The notes beneath the pieces were generated by a model. The model had not been told where the DNA came from, ran no database searches, and saw nothing but the letters and a program-made list of their open reading frames with translations. Source: Salinarimonas rosea DSM 21201 (GTDB lineage Bacteria > Pseudomonadota > Alphaproteobacteria > Rhizobiales > Beijerinckiaceae). Taken from it: a stretch of 63,104 nucleotides of DNA. The stretch covers positions 1 through 63,104 of the forward strand of contig NZ_AUBC01000027.1 of assembly GCF_000429045.1 (NCBI RefSeq), given 5' to 3'. Below, piece by piece: positions 24,973 through 34,206 of the stretch. The translations under genes were made by a program, and so were the position numbers. The first letter of the stretch is position 1. Every line of letters begins with the position of its first letter.

Positions 24973-25809
24973 TCAGGTGGACCAGGAACGGGGCAGGGGG
25001 CGCCCGGAGAGCCGCGCGAGGAAGCGGGCGAGATCGGCGCGAAGCCGGCGCGGATCGGGCGAGAGGAAGCGGGCGATCAGCATGCCGTCGAAGCCGCCCG
25101 CGGCGCTTTCCACCGATGCGTCCCCGAGCGCCGCGCGCGCGTCCTCGACGCGCGCCTCGGCATCGGGCGACACGAGGAGCACGGTGGCCAGCGCACGCGC
25201 GCCGCCGCCGCAGGCGGGGCGCGCCAGGATCTCGGCGACGCCCCCCTCCAGCCGCAGGTCCTCGGCGAAGACGAGGCGCCGGTCGCGGCGGATGCGCCAG
25301 CGATCCCGCAGCGCCCCGGTCTCCACCGTCTCGCCCATCGCGAGGCGGCCGAAGACGGCGGCCTCGACCATGAGCAGCCTGGCGTCCGCGGCCATGGCGA
25401 CATCGATCGTGCGATGGAGCCGCGCCCCCTCGAACAGGATCTGCTCCTGCGGCAGCCAGTCGAGCGCCGCGCCCGGCCCGAGATCGAGCGCGACGCGCAT
25501 CGTCGCGGCGTCGCCCTGCGCACGGTAGACCTTCTCGGCCGCCTGCGTCGTCAGCGTCGCCGCCGCGCCGGGGGCGAGCGAGACGTCGAGCGCGAGGTCG
25601 TCGCCCCCGGCGAGCCCGCCGCCGGTGTTGAGGTAGACGCCCTCGCAGCGCCCGCTCGCGCGGACGAAGCGCACCCTGTAGCCTCCGCGCTCGGCGATCG
25701 CCATCGGCGCGGTGCCGCGCGCCGTGGTGCCGAGCGCGATGCGCACGCCCCCCGCGGCGCGGATCCAGCGCGGCGGGGCGGGGTCGGCGGCGGGGCGGGG
25801 CAGGTGCAT
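24973..25809 (-). CDS. ureD: Urease accessory protein UreD
   Basis: Nickel-insertion chaperone (278 aa) that binds apo-urease and forms a complex with UreF and UreG. The family core EGVYLNTGGGLAGGDDLALD and the segment TTQAAEKVYRAQGDAATM are clear, followed by WLPQEQILFEGARL. It is the first gene of the leftward urease operon; the promoter should lie in the 186 bases shared with the divergent YeeE gene. Confidence 0.95.
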   Translation of the reverse strand: MHLPRPAADPAPPRWIRAAGGVRIALGTTARGTAPMAIAERGGYRVRFVRASGRCEGVYLNTGGGLAGGDDLALDVSLAPGAAATLTTQAAEKVYRAQGDAATMRVALDLGPGAALDWLPQEQILFEGARLHRTIDVAMAADARLLMVEAAVFGRLAMGETVETGALRDRWRIRRDRRLVFAEDLRLEGGVAEILARPACGGGARALATVLLVSPDAEARVEDARAALGDASVESAAGGFDGMLIARFLSPDPRRLRADLARFLARLSGRPLPRSWST

Positions 25810-25995
25810 GGACGCTGGTCTCGGGACGGCACGCCATCGTCGCGCCCGCGCGCTCCGGCATCAAGGCCACGCTCGGCGCTCGCGTGCCCAAAGAAGCGGC
25901 AGCGGCCGCCTCGCCGCGTGCAGACGATCGGCCGAGCGGGCTGCTTCGTCCTTGATCTTCCATGACGGACCAGTGAAACATATCGCATTCGGTGC

Positions 25996-27075
25996 ATGCT
26001 CGCGGGCGGACCCCTGATGGCGGAGCTGCTTCCCCACGATCTCGCGGCCAACCTGGTGCGCACGCTGCTCGGCTTCGTCGCGGGCGTGGCGCTCGGCTTC
26101 GCCGCACGCCGGGGCCGGTTCTGCACGCTCGGCGCCATCGAGGACGCGGTCTACGCCCGCGACACCCGGCGGCTGCGCGCCTGGGCGCTGGCCATCGGGG
26201 TGGCGACGGCCGGGATCGTGCTGCTCGTGGGCGCCGCGGGTCTGGACCTCTCGCGCACGATCTATGTCGCCCCGCGGCTCGAATGGGCGGGAGCGCTCCT
26301 CGGAGGGCTGACCTTCGGGCTCGGCATGGCGCTCGTCGGCACCTGCGGCTTCGGCATGCTGCTGCGGCTCGGGGGCGGCGACCTCAAGGCGCTGCTCGGC
26401 TTCCTCGTGCTGGGCCTGTCCGCGCTGATGGCGATGCGCGGGCTCACCGGCGTCGTGCGCGCCTCGCTGATCGACCCGCTCGCATTGGACCTCGCCCCGC
26501 GCGAGATGCAGACGCTGCCCGCGCTGATCGGGCTCGAACCCGCCGCGGCGACGACGCTGGCGCTCGCCGTCGCCGGCGGCTTCGCGGCGCTCGCGCTCGC
26601 TCACGAGGCGACGCGGACCTCCCGCAAGCTCCTCCTCACCGGCGCGGCGATCGGTCTCTCGGTCACCGCGGGGTTCGCGATCACCGGCGTGGTCGGCGTC
26701 GACCCGTTCGAGGAGGCGCGGGTGGAGAGCTTCACCTTCGTCGCGCCGCTCGGGCAGACGCTGCTCTGGGCGGCGCTGGCGACGGGGATCGCGATCGACT
26801 TCCCCGTCGGTGCCACGCTCGGGGTTCTCGCCGGCGCCTTCCTCGCCGCGCGCACGGGCGGCGAGTTCTTCTGGGAGGCGCCGGACGACGCGCGCGAGGT
26901 GAAGCGCCACGTCTTCGGCGCCTTCCTGATGGGCACCGGCGGCGTCGCCGCCCTGGGGTGCACGATCGGGCAGGGGGTGAGCGGGGTGGCCACGCTCTCC
27001 GTCGGCTCCTTCCTCGCGCTCGCGTCGATCTTCGCCGGCGCGCGGATCGGGCTGTGGGTGCTGGTCGAGCGGTGA
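25996..27075 (+). CDS. YeeE/YedE-family sulfur-compound transporter
   Basis: Polytopic inner-membrane protein (359 aa, about nine to ten helices) of the YeeE/YedE family. The conserved cysteine motifs are GTCGFGMLLRLGGGDL (about residue 115) and GCTIGQGVSGVATLS (about residue 320). TsuA of this family carries thiosulfate, which would suit the nearby Sox locus, but the substrate is inferred. The start may also be the ATG at 26017 (MAELLPHDL). No TusA-like partner gene is adjacent. Confidence 0.85.
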   Translation: MLAGGPLMAELLPHDLAANLVRTLLGFVAGVALGFAARRGRFCTLGAIEDAVYARDTRRLRAWALAIGVATAGIVLLVGAAGLDLSRTIYVAPRLEWAGALLGGLTFGLGMALVGTCGFGMLLRLGGGDLKALLGFLVLGLSALMAMRGLTGVVRASLIDPLALDLAPREMQTLPALIGLEPAAATTLALAVAGGFAALALAHEATRTSRKLLLTGAAIGLSVTAGFAITGVVGVDPFEEARVESFTFVAPLGQTLLWAALATGIAIDFPVGATLGVLAGAFLAARTGGEFFWEAPDDAREVKRHVFGAFLMGTGGVAALGCTIGQGVSGVATLSVGSFLALASIFAGARIGLWVLVER

Positions 27076-27189
27076 CGGCGGGCCCGGCGCGAGCCGCCTC
27101 GCACGCCTACCGGAAACCGTGCGGTTCCGGCCCTCGCCTGGAGCCGTCGTGCACGGTGTCGGCCACGAGCCGGGCTGCGGCCTTCGCGC

Positions 27190-27990
27190 TCAGCCCGCCT
27201 TGGAGGCCGCGCGCACGATCCGCAGGAGCTCGCGCTGGACGGTCTCGTTGCCGGCGACGACCGAGCCCTTCGTCATCATCTGCTCGCCGCCGTCGGCGTC
27301 GGCGACGAAGCCGCCGGCCTCGCGCACGAGGATCAGCCCGGCGGCGACGTCGTAGCTCTGGACGTTGCGCTCCCAGTAGCCGTCGACCCGGCCGGCCGCG
27401 ACCGCGGCGAGGTCGAGGGCGGCCGACCCCATGCGGCGCACGCCCGCGACCTTCGCCATGATCGTGGCGAGCTCGCGCAGGAATTCCGGATGATTGCCGT
27501 GGCCGAGAAAGGGGATGCCGCAGGCGACGAGACAGTCCGCCAGGTCGGTGCGCGCCGAGACGCGCAGGCGGCGATTGTTGAGGAAGGCGCCCTGGCCCTT
27601 CTCAGCGACATAGAGCTCGTCCTTGATCGGATCGTAGATCACGCCGGCGAACATCTTGCCGTCGCGCTCGAGCCCAACCGAGATGGCGAACTGGGGGATG
27701 CCGTGCAGGAAGTTCGTGGTGCCGTCGAGCGGGTCGACGTGCCAGACGTTCTGCGTGTCGCCGCCCTCGACCTTGCCGCCCTCCTCCAGCACGAAGCCGT
27801 AGCCCGGCCGCGCCTTGGCCAGCGCCTCGCGCAGGGTGGCCTCGGCCTTGCGGTCGGCCGCGGAGACGAAGTCGCTCGGCCCCTTGCGGGACACCTGCAG
27901 GTTCTCGACCTCGCCGAAGTCGCGCTTGAGCGTGCGCGCGGCCTTCATCACGGAATCGACCATCACGGTCATGAGAGGGGTGCGGATCAT
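27190..27990 (-). CDS. suhB: Inositol monophosphatase family protein
   Basis: Mg-dependent sugar phosphatase (266 aa). The metal site is visible as EEGG (about residue 66-70), [15 protein letters not shown] (about 82-95) and [17 protein letters not shown] near the C-terminus. It could act on inositol phosphate or other phosphomonoesters, and may also have the SuhB role in rRNA antitermination. The start at 27990 gives [20 protein letters not shown]; a long upstream frame is a shadow. Hairpin-rich DNA separates it from soxX. Confidence 0.88.
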   Translation of the reverse strand: MIRTPLMTVMVDSVMKAARTLKRDFGEVENLQVSRKGPSDFVSAADRKAEATLREALAKARPGYGFVLEEGGKVEGGDTQNVWHVDPLDGTTNFLHGIPQFAISVGLERDGKMFAGVIYDPIKDELYVAEKGQGAFLNNRRLRVSARTDLADCLVACGIPFLGHGNHPEFLRELATIMAKVAGVRRMGSAALDLAAVAAGRVDGYWERNVQSYDVAAGLILVREAGGFVADADGGEQMMTKGSVVAGNETVQRELLRIVRAASKAG

Positions 27991-28286
27991 GGCGGCTCCA
28001 GCGCCTCCCCGGAACGGAGGCGGTCTTCGCGGCGATCGACGCCGGTACGCGTAGCGAGGATGCGCGAGGGCAAACCACGCCGCGGGCCGGGCGTCAAGCG
28101 CCGCGGCGGAGCCGAGACGGCACGAGTCGAGCAACGGGACCCCGCCCCCGATCCGCTGCGCGGATCGTCCCCGCCCCGAGGGGGCGGGAGCTTCGCCGCC
28201 GTCGGCGGCGAAGCCGACGGCACCCGGGAGGGCCGGTCGTGGGCGCTCGGGGCCGCTCCCGCCCGGTTGGGGCGGGAGCGGGGGCG
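27991..28286. repeat. Cluster of hairpins between suhB and soxX
   Basis: 296 bases with no gene. It contains several near-perfect inverted repeats: a 7-bp stem around 28150-28166, a GC stem around 28170-28188, a perfect 10-bp stem with 3-nt loop at 28191-28213, and a perfect 10-bp stem with 5-nt loop at 28255-28279. The last one follows the soxX stop on the minus strand and may end that transcript, although no T run follows. Confidence 0.5.
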
Positions 28287-28940
28287 TCACTGGTTGACCG
28301 GGGAGGCCGGGTCCATCAGCAGGGCGACGATGTCCTTGATCTGGTCGATCGTCAGGACCGCGTTCGCGCCGAAGCGCGGCATCATCGAGCAGGGCAGCGC
28401 GACGTGCGGATTGTAGATCTTCTCGTAGGCCGCCTTCACCGCCTCCTCCGAGAAGTCGTAGAGCTTGCCGTAGCCCATCAGGCTGGGGCCGAGCGTGCCG
28501 TAGGAGACCTCCTGCGGCGTGAGCTGGTGGCAGGCGTAGCAGTTGCCGCCGCTCTCCCGCCGCGGCGGGTAGTCGGAGAAGCGCATGCCGTAGCCGGACT
28601 GGGCGAGCTTCTCGCCGTTCTCCCACGAGCCCATCAGCACGCCGTCGTCGGGATAGACGATCGTGCTCGCCGCGCGGGTGCGGATCTCCTCGAAGACGTC
28701 GTCGGGCGGCATGTTGCCGAACTGGTTGCACTGACGCATCGTCTCGTCGGGCGTGAGCCGGGCGGCCCACTCCGCGTCGATGCCCGGGAAGGCGGCCTCG
28801 ACGACGGCGTCGACCTGGGCCTGCGTCGGCCCCGCGTCCTGGGCGAGGGCGCCGGGAGCGAGCCCGGCGGCGAGGAGCGCCGCGCCGAGGGCGGCAGCGG
28901 CGAAGGTCCGCGAGAACGGACGCTGGATCTCGTTGTGCAT
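28287..28940 (-). CDS. soxX: Sulfur oxidation c-type cytochrome SoxX
   Basis: Monohaem subunit of the periplasmic SoxAX cytochrome, which joins thiosulfate to the SoxY cysteine. The 217-aa protein has a signal peptide (cleaved near APGALAQDA), the haem motif CYACH at about 133-137 and a C-terminal Met region (PCSMMPRFGANAVLTIDQI). The start at 28940 (MHNEIQRPFSRTF) lies 11 bases after soxA. Confidence 0.95.
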   Translation of the reverse strand: MHNEIQRPFSRTFAAAALGAALLAAGLAPGALAQDAGPTQAQVDAVVEAAFPGIDAEWAARLTPDETMRQCNQFGNMPPDDVFEEIRTRAASTIVYPDDGVLMGSWENGEKLAQSGYGMRFSDYPPRRESGGNCYACHQLTPQEVSYGTLGPSLMGYGKLYDFSEEAVKAAYEKIYNPHVALPCSMMPRFGANAVLTIDQIKDIVALLMDPASPVNQ

Positions 28941-28951
28941 GACCGCCTCCC

Positions 28952-29794
28952 TCAGCGCTTGATGCCGGGCGCGGCGACGTCGCCGCCGGCGGCCTTGTCG
29001 ACGAGATAGGAGATCAGCGCCACGGACGCCTCCGAGCCCATCTCGAGCTTGGGCATGCGCATCTGCCAATAGCAGTCGTACATGCGGTGCTGCATCGTCA
29101 TCACGTGCGTCGAGGACACGCGGTAGGCGGGCCACTCGCCGACGACGACCTGCGCCTCGGCCGGGTCGGACAGGTAGGGCAGCTCCTGCAGGCGGATCCG
29201 CTGGCCGCTCGCCGCATGGCAGGTGGCGCAGGAGAAGTCGAACGGGCCCGAGCGGCGGTTGAACAGCGCCTCGCCCATGGCGACCGCCTGCCGTCCGGCC
29301 TCGTCGTCGAGCGCCGGCGCGAAGGCCTCGCCCTCGGAGCGGTTGGCGATCCACGTGGCGATCGCGCCGACGTCCTTCACCGGCTGCCCGCCCGACGGAT
29401 GCGGCTTCTTCACGTATTCGGCGACATCGAAGCCCTGGAGCTCCTGCATGCACCACAGGATGCGGGTCTCGACGTCCATGACGCGCCCCGCGTCCTCGAA
29501 CCACCGCGGCAGCTGCGCGAAGGCGCCGTCCACCACGCCCGGCCCGAGGCCGAGATCGCAATCCTCCAGCGTGGCGTTGCTCGGGCCGGCGGGCGTCGCC
29601 CACAGCATCTCGCCGCGGTCGGCGTCGAGCAGCGCCGGGTTCGACCACGGGTCCTCCCGCAGCATCTGGCGGAAGCGTTCGAGACCGCGCTGGGTCTCCT
29701 CCTCGGTCTGCGCGCCGGCCGGCGGTGCGACCAAGGATAGTGTGAATGCGGCCGCCAGCGATCCCGCCAGCGCCAGGGTCATGAGCTTGTGCAA
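28952..29794 (-). CDS. soxA: Sulfur oxidation c-type cytochrome SoxA
   Basis: Catalytic partner of SoxX (280 aa, periplasmic; signal peptide MHKLMTLALAGSLAAAFTLS). The C-terminal haem motif CATCH is at about 190, and the likely cysteine persulfide haem ligand is in MYDCYWQMRMP (about 240). The N-terminal half has two Cys (LEDCDLG, LWCMQE) in place of a second CxxCH, as in monohaem SoxA. First gene of the leftward soxAX unit. Confidence 0.95.
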   Translation of the reverse strand: MHKLMTLALAGSLAAAFTLSLVAPPAGAQTEEETQRGLERFRQMLREDPWSNPALLDADRGEMLWATPAGPSNATLEDCDLGLGPGVVDGAFAQLPRWFEDAGRVMDVETRILWCMQELQGFDVAEYVKKPHPSGGQPVKDVGAIATWIANRSEGEAFAPALDDEAGRQAVAMGEALFNRRSGPFDFSCATCHAASGQRIRLQELPYLSDPAEAQVVVGEWPAYRVSSTHVMTMQHRMYDCYWQMRMPKLEMGSEASVALISYLVDKAAGGDVAAPGIKR

Positions 29795-30182
29795 GGCCGT
29801 TTCCTCCCGAGCCTCGTTCCGGTCGTACGCGCCCGATGGTTGTTGTCGTGGATCGGCTCGGAGCCCACCGTCCTTCCACGCATGTTACATGCAAAAAATG
29901 CGATGGGAAGCTCCGATCTGGAAAGATTCCGATTGACGCATCGGCTCGCATCGGACAGCATCGAAAAAAATGAATGTGTTCGCCCGTCCAGGCGGTCCAG
30001 CGGGGCCGACCGGCGAGGCGAGCCGGGGAGGGAGCCGAGGGCGCTCGCACGCTCGTGAGAGGCGAGCCGCTTTTCGATCCCCAGCGACGGACGTATCCTG
30101 GCGTGCACCCGTGCGCGCCGGGTGCGCGAGACCACACGCACCGTCGGCGAGCCGGCGGCCGCGACCGAGGGAGAGATATGCG
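29795..30182. promoter_or_regulatory. Divergent sox control region
   Basis: 388 bases between soxA and soxY that must hold both promoters. A 13-bp palindrome GCATGTTACATGC lies at 29880-29892, next to an A-rich tract. Three copies of GCATCG sit exactly 10 bp apart (29938, 29948, 29958), overlapping a TTGACG hexamer at 29934-29939. These look like operators for a sulfur-responsive repressor or activator, but no regulator gene is in the window. Confidence 0.5.
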
Positions 30183-30647
30183 ATGAACCTGGTCCTCAAC
30201 CGCCGTCAGGCGCTCCTCGCGGGCGTCGGAGCGGTCGCGGCGGCGAGCGGCATGGCGGGCGCTTCCGCCCCCGCGCTGGCCGCGGCGGAAGACGCCGCCG
30301 CCACCATCCTGGAGTTCACCGGCGGCGCCGAGCCGACGATGGGGCGCGTCACGCTCGACGTCCCCGAGATCGCCGAGAACGGCAACACGGTGCCGATGGA
30401 CGTGTGGGTCGACAGCCCGATGACCGCGGACGACTACGTCGCCGAGGTGCTGGTCGTCGCCGACGGGAACCCCCGCCCTGGCGTCGCGACCTTCCACTTC
30501 TCGCCGCTGTCGGGCCGCGCCCAGGCGAACACGCGCATCCGTCTCGCGGGCACGCAGAACGTCATCGCTGTCGCCAAGATGAGCGACGGCTCGGTGTTCA
30601 TGGACAAGAAGGAGGTGAAGGTCACGATCGGCGGCTGCGGCGGCTGA
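30183..30647 (+). CDS. soxY: Thiosulfate carrier SoxY
   Basis: Half of the SoxYZ carrier that holds sulfur intermediates on its terminal cysteine. The 154-aa protein has a Tat-like leader ([18 protein letters not shown]) and ends with the hallmark GGCGG carrying the carrier Cys at about residue 152. The start at 30183 follows GAGGGAGAGA. A longer in-frame extension upstream is rejected. Confidence 0.97.
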   Translation: MNLVLNRRQALLAGVGAVAAASGMAGASAPALAAAEDAAATILEFTGGAEPTMGRVTLDVPEIAENGNTVPMDVWVDSPMTADDYVAEVLVVADGNPRPGVATFHFSPLSGRAQANTRIRLAGTQNVIAVAKMSDGSVFMDKKEVKVTIGGCGG

Positions 30648-30706
30648 CGCCCGCGCCGACTTCGAGCCTCGACCTTCCCACGCATCGACCCCGAGGAGCA
30701 CGAGCC

Positions 30707-31036
30707 ATGGCGACCCCGCGTCCCCGCATCCGTCTCGACCGCAACGAGATCTCGGCCGGCGAGACCATCGAGGTGAAGACCCTCGTCTCGCACATCATGG
30801 AATCCGGCCAGCGCCGCGACGGCGACGGCAACGTCATCCCGCGCAAGATCATCAACACCTTCAAGTGCGAGTTCGAAGGGGAGCCGGTGTTCTCCTGCGA
30901 CATCGAGCCCGCGGTCTCGGCGAACCCGTATTTCCAGTTCAACGTCGCGCCGCCCCGCTCGGGCACGCTGACCTTCACCTGGATCGACGACGACGGCACC
31001 GAGATCACGGCGACCGAGGACGTCGTCGTCAACTGA
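30707..31036 (+). CDS. soxZ: Thiosulfate carrier partner SoxZ
   Basis: Small beta-sandwich partner of SoxY (109 aa), without a signal peptide; it is exported with SoxY through Tat. Conserved stretches are ISAGETIEVKTLVSHIMESG and the C-terminal LTFTWIDDDGTEITATE. It lies 59 bases after soxY, with GAGGAGCACGAGCC before the ATG. Confidence 0.96.
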   Translation: MATPRPRIRLDRNEISAGETIEVKTLVSHIMESGQRRDGDGNVIPRKIINTFKCEFEGEPVFSCDIEPAVSANPYFQFNVAPPRSGTLTFTWIDDDGTEITATEDVVVN

Positions 31037-31156
31037 CGCAGCCCGGCGACGGGGAGCGCGCTGCCGCTCCCCCGCGCGACGATCGCCGCCCGCCGGGCCC
31101 CCGGCGCGCGAACGGCGATCCGTGCCCACACGCATCGCCCGAACGAGGTCATCGCC

Positions 31157-32845
31157 ATGCCCACGAGACGCGACTTCCTGCAGATGGCGGCGGCCACGGC
31201 GGCGATCCTGCCGACCGCGCACTGGTCGCGCGCCTTCGCGCAGCAGAGCCTGACCCAGGACGAGCTCTTGGCGATGGACCCGGTGGGGCGCCTCTCCATC
31301 GTCCACGTCACCGACATCCACGCCCAGCTCGTGCCGATCCACTTCCGCGAGCCGTCGACCAACCTCGGGGTGGCCGAGGTGAAGGGCCTCGTGCCCCACG
31401 TCACCGGGCGCGCGCTGCTCGACATGTACGCGATCGCGCCGGGCTCGCCGATGGCGCACGCGCTCACCTACGACGACTTCGCCGCCCTGGCGCGGGCCTA
31501 CGGCCGCATGGGCGGGCTCGACCGGGTGGCGACGGTCGTCGATGCCATCCGCGCCGAGCGCGGGGAGGGCAACACGCTCCTCCTCGACGGCGGCGACACC
31601 TGGCAGAACTCCTGGACCTCGCTCCAGACCCGGGGCGAGGACATGGTCGCCTGCATGGCGCTGCTGCGCCCCGACGCGATGGTCGGCCACTGGGAGTTCA
31701 CGCTCGGGGAGGAGCGGGTGAACGAGCTCGTCTCCCGGCTCGGCTTCCCGTTCCTCGGCGGCAACATCCGCGATACGGACTGGGACGAGCCCGTCTTCGA
31801 CGCGATGACGATGGTCGAGCGCGCGGGCGTGAAGGTCGCCGTGATCGGCCAGGCCTTCCCCTATACGCCCATCGCCAACCCGCGCTGGATGATGCCGTCC
31901 TGGTCCTTCGGCATCCGCGAGGCGGAGGTCGCCGCGAGCGTCGAGGACGCCCGGGCCCAGGGGGCGGACGTGGTCGTCCTCCTGTCGCACAACGGCTTCG
32001 ACGTCGACCGCAAGCTCGCCTCCCGCGTGCCCGGCATCGACGTCGTGCTGACCGCCCACACCCACGACGCGCTGCCGGAGCCGGTGATGGTCGGCAAGAC
32101 GCTCGTCATCGCGTCGGGCTCGCACGGCAAGTTCGTCTCGCGCCTCGACCTCGACGTGTCCGGCGGCGAGGTGAAGGGCTTCGGCTACAGGCTCATCCCG
32201 GTCTTCTCGGACGTCATCGCGCCCGATCCGGCGATGGCTGCGAGGATCGCCGAGGTCCGCGCGCCCTACGAGGCGACGCTATCCGAGGTGCTCGGCCGCA
32301 CGGAGGGCCTCCTCTACCGGCGCGGCAACTTCAACGGCACGTTCGACGACGTGATCTGCGAGGCGATGCTCACGCGGCGCGACGCCGAGATCGCGCTCTC
32401 CCCCGGCTTCCGCTGGGGGGCGTCCGTCCTGCCCGGGGCCGAGATCACCATGGAGGACGTCACCAACGCAACCGCCATGACCTATCCCGAGACCTATCGC
32501 ACAACGATGACGGGCGCGCGGCTGAAGGAGGTGCTGGAGGACGTCGCCGACAACCTCTTCAACCCGGACCCCTACTACCAGCAGGGAGGCGACATGGTTC
32601 GCGTCGGCGGCATCGCCTACGCCATCGACGTCTCCGCGCCGATGGGGTCGCGCATCTCCGACCTGACGCTCATGCGCACGGGCGAGGCGCTCGAGGCCGA
32701 GCGCGAATACGTCGTCTCGGGCTGGGCGAGCGTGAACGAGGGCACGCAGGGCCCGCCGATCTGGGACCTCGTCGCCGCGCACATCCGCGAGGCGGGCACG
32801 GTCGCGCCGAGGGAGACCGAGACGGTGCGCGTCACGGGCGCCTGA
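31157..32845 (+). CDS. soxB: Sulfate thioesterase SoxB
   Basis: Dimanganese thiosulfohydrolase (562 aa) that releases sulfate from SoxY-bound thiosulfonate in the periplasm. Tat leader TRRDFLQMAAATAA; metal motifs VTDIHAQLVP, LLDGGDTWQNS, GHWEFTLG, LLSHNGFDVD and TAHTHDALPEP follow the 5'-nucleotidase superfamily order. A 120-base gap separates it from soxZ. Confidence 0.97.
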   Translation: MPTRRDFLQMAAATAAILPTAHWSRAFAQQSLTQDELLAMDPVGRLSIVHVTDIHAQLVPIHFREPSTNLGVAEVKGLVPHVTGRALLDMYAIAPGSPMAHALTYDDFAALARAYGRMGGLDRVATVVDAIRAERGEGNTLLLDGGDTWQNSWTSLQTRGEDMVACMALLRPDAMVGHWEFTLGEERVNELVSRLGFPFLGGNIRDTDWDEPVFDAMTMVERAGVKVAVIGQAFPYTPIANPRWMMPSWSFGIREAEVAASVEDARAQGADVVVLLSHNGFDVDRKLASRVPGIDVVLTAHTHDALPEPVMVGKTLVIASGSHGKFVSRLDLDVSGGEVKGFGYRLIPVFSDVIAPDPAMAARIAEVRAPYEATLSEVLGRTEGLLYRRGNFNGTFDDVICEAMLTRRDAEIALSPGFRWGASVLPGAEITMEDVTNATAMTYPETYRTTMTGARLKEVLEDVADNLFNPDPYYQQGGDMVRVGGIAYAIDVSAPMGSRISDLTLMRTGEALEAEREYVVSGWASVNEGTQGPPIWDLVAAHIREAGTVAPRETETVRVTGA

Positions 32846-32904
32846 CGCCGAACGGGCCCCGACGCCGAGACGAAGAGACGATCATCACCGAGGGAACGAG
32901 ACCG

Positions 32905-34206
32905 ATGTCGAAGGACGAAGCCGGCAGGAACGGGAGAGCGGGGCCGGGAGCCTCGCGCCGGACCTTCCTGCGCGCGGGGCTCGCCGCCGGCGGCGCCGCG
33001 CTGATGGGCGGGCGCGCCGCCGCCGAGACCGCCGCGGGCAATCCCGCGAACCTCCCGCCGAACGTGCCCGACTGGTCGCGCTATCTCGGCGACGGCGTCG
33101 CCGTGCGCGCCTACGGCCGGCCCTCCGAGCACGAGAGCCACGTGATCCGCCGCGACGTGGAATGGCTCACCGCCTCGCGGGAATCGTCGGTCAGCTTCAC
33201 CCCGCTGCACGAGCTCGACGGGCCGATCACCCCCAACGGCCTGTGCTTCGAGCGCCACCACGGCGGCATCGCCGAGCTGAACCCGCAGGACTACCGGCTG
33301 ATCCTGCACGGGCTCGTCGACAAGGAGCTCGTCTTCACGCTGGACGACATCAAGCGCATGCCGCGGGTCAACCGGGCCTACTTCGCCGAATGCGCGGCGA
33401 ATTCCGGCATGGAATGGCGTGGCGCGCAGCTCAACGGCTGCCAGTTCACCCACGGCATGATCCACAGCGTGATGTATACCGGCGTGCCGCTGCGCGTGCT
33501 GCTCGCCGAGGCCGGCGTGAAGCCCACCGGCAAGTGGCTGCTGCTCGAAGGGGCCGACGCGTCGGGCATGACCCGCTCGCTGCCCATCGAGAAGGCGCTC
33601 GACGACTGCCTCGTCGCCTACCGCATGAACGGCGAGATGCTGCGCCCGGAGAACGGCTATCCCGTGCGCATGGTCGTCCCCGGCTGGGAGGCGAACATGT
33701 GGGTGAAGTGGCTGCGTCGCATCGAGGTCGGCGACCAGCCCTGGTACCAGCGCGAGGAAACCTCGAAATACACAGACCTGCTCGAGGACGGCAGCGCGCG
33801 CAAGTTCACCTTCGTGATGGACGCCAAGTCCGTGATCACGAGCCCGAGCCCGCAGGCGCCGGTCAACCACGCGAGCGGCTTCACGGTGATCTCGGGCCTC
33901 GCCTGGTCGGGGCGCGGCAAGATCGCCGCCGTCGACGTCTCGCTGGACGGCGGGCGCAACTGGCGGCGTGCGCGGCTCGACGGGCCGGTCTGGGGCAAGG
34001 CGCTGACGCGCTTCTACTACGAGCTCGACTGGGACGGCTCGCCGCTGCTGCTGCAGTCGCGTGCGGTCGACGAGACGGGCTACGTGCAGCCGACCAAGAA
34101 CGAGCTGCGGGCCGTGCGCGGCCTCAACTCGATCTACCACAACAACGGGATCCAGACCTGGCACGTGATGGCCGGCGGGGAGGTCGAGAATGTCGAGGTT
34201 TCGTGA
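32905..34206 (+). CDS. soxC: Sulfane dehydrogenase molybdopterin subunit SoxC
   Basis: Molybdenum protein (433 aa) of the sulfite oxidase fold. With SoxD it oxidises the sulfane sulfur left on SoxY, giving six further electrons. Tat leader SRRTFLRAGLAAGGAALMGG; the Mo-ligating Cys is expected in YFAECAANSGMEW (about residue 163). I chose the start at 32905 after GAGGGAACGAGACCG. Its 3' end overlaps soxD by 17 bases. Confidence 0.96.
   Translation: MSKDEAGRNGRAGPGASRRTFLRAGLAAGGAALMGGRAAAETAAGNPANLPPNVPDWSRYLGDGVAVRAYGRPSEHESHVIRRDVEWLTASRESSVSFTPLHELDGPITPNGLCFERHHGGIAELNPQDYRLILHGLVDKELVFTLDDIKRMPRVNRAYFAECAANSGMEWRGAQLNGCQFTHGMIHSVMYTGVPLRVLLAEAGVKPTGKWLLLEGADASGMTRSLPIEKALDDCLVAYRMNGEMLRPENGYPVRMVVPGWEANMWVKWLRRIEVGDQPWYQREETSKYTDLLEDGSARKFTFVMDAKSVITSPSPQAPVNHASGFTVISGLAWSGRGKIAAVDVSLDGGRNWRRARLDGPVWGKALTRFYYELDWDGSPLLLQSRAVDETGYVQPTKNELRAVRGLNSIYHNNGIQTWHVMAGGEVENVEVS

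Noticed and set aside
27109-27189. Possible small gene between the YeeE gene and suhB
   Set aside because: Only a short open stretch with no RBS or conserved feature.
30434-32125. 563-codon minus-strand frame opposite soxYZB
   Set aside because: Contradicted by clear sox genes on the plus strand; low-complexity product.
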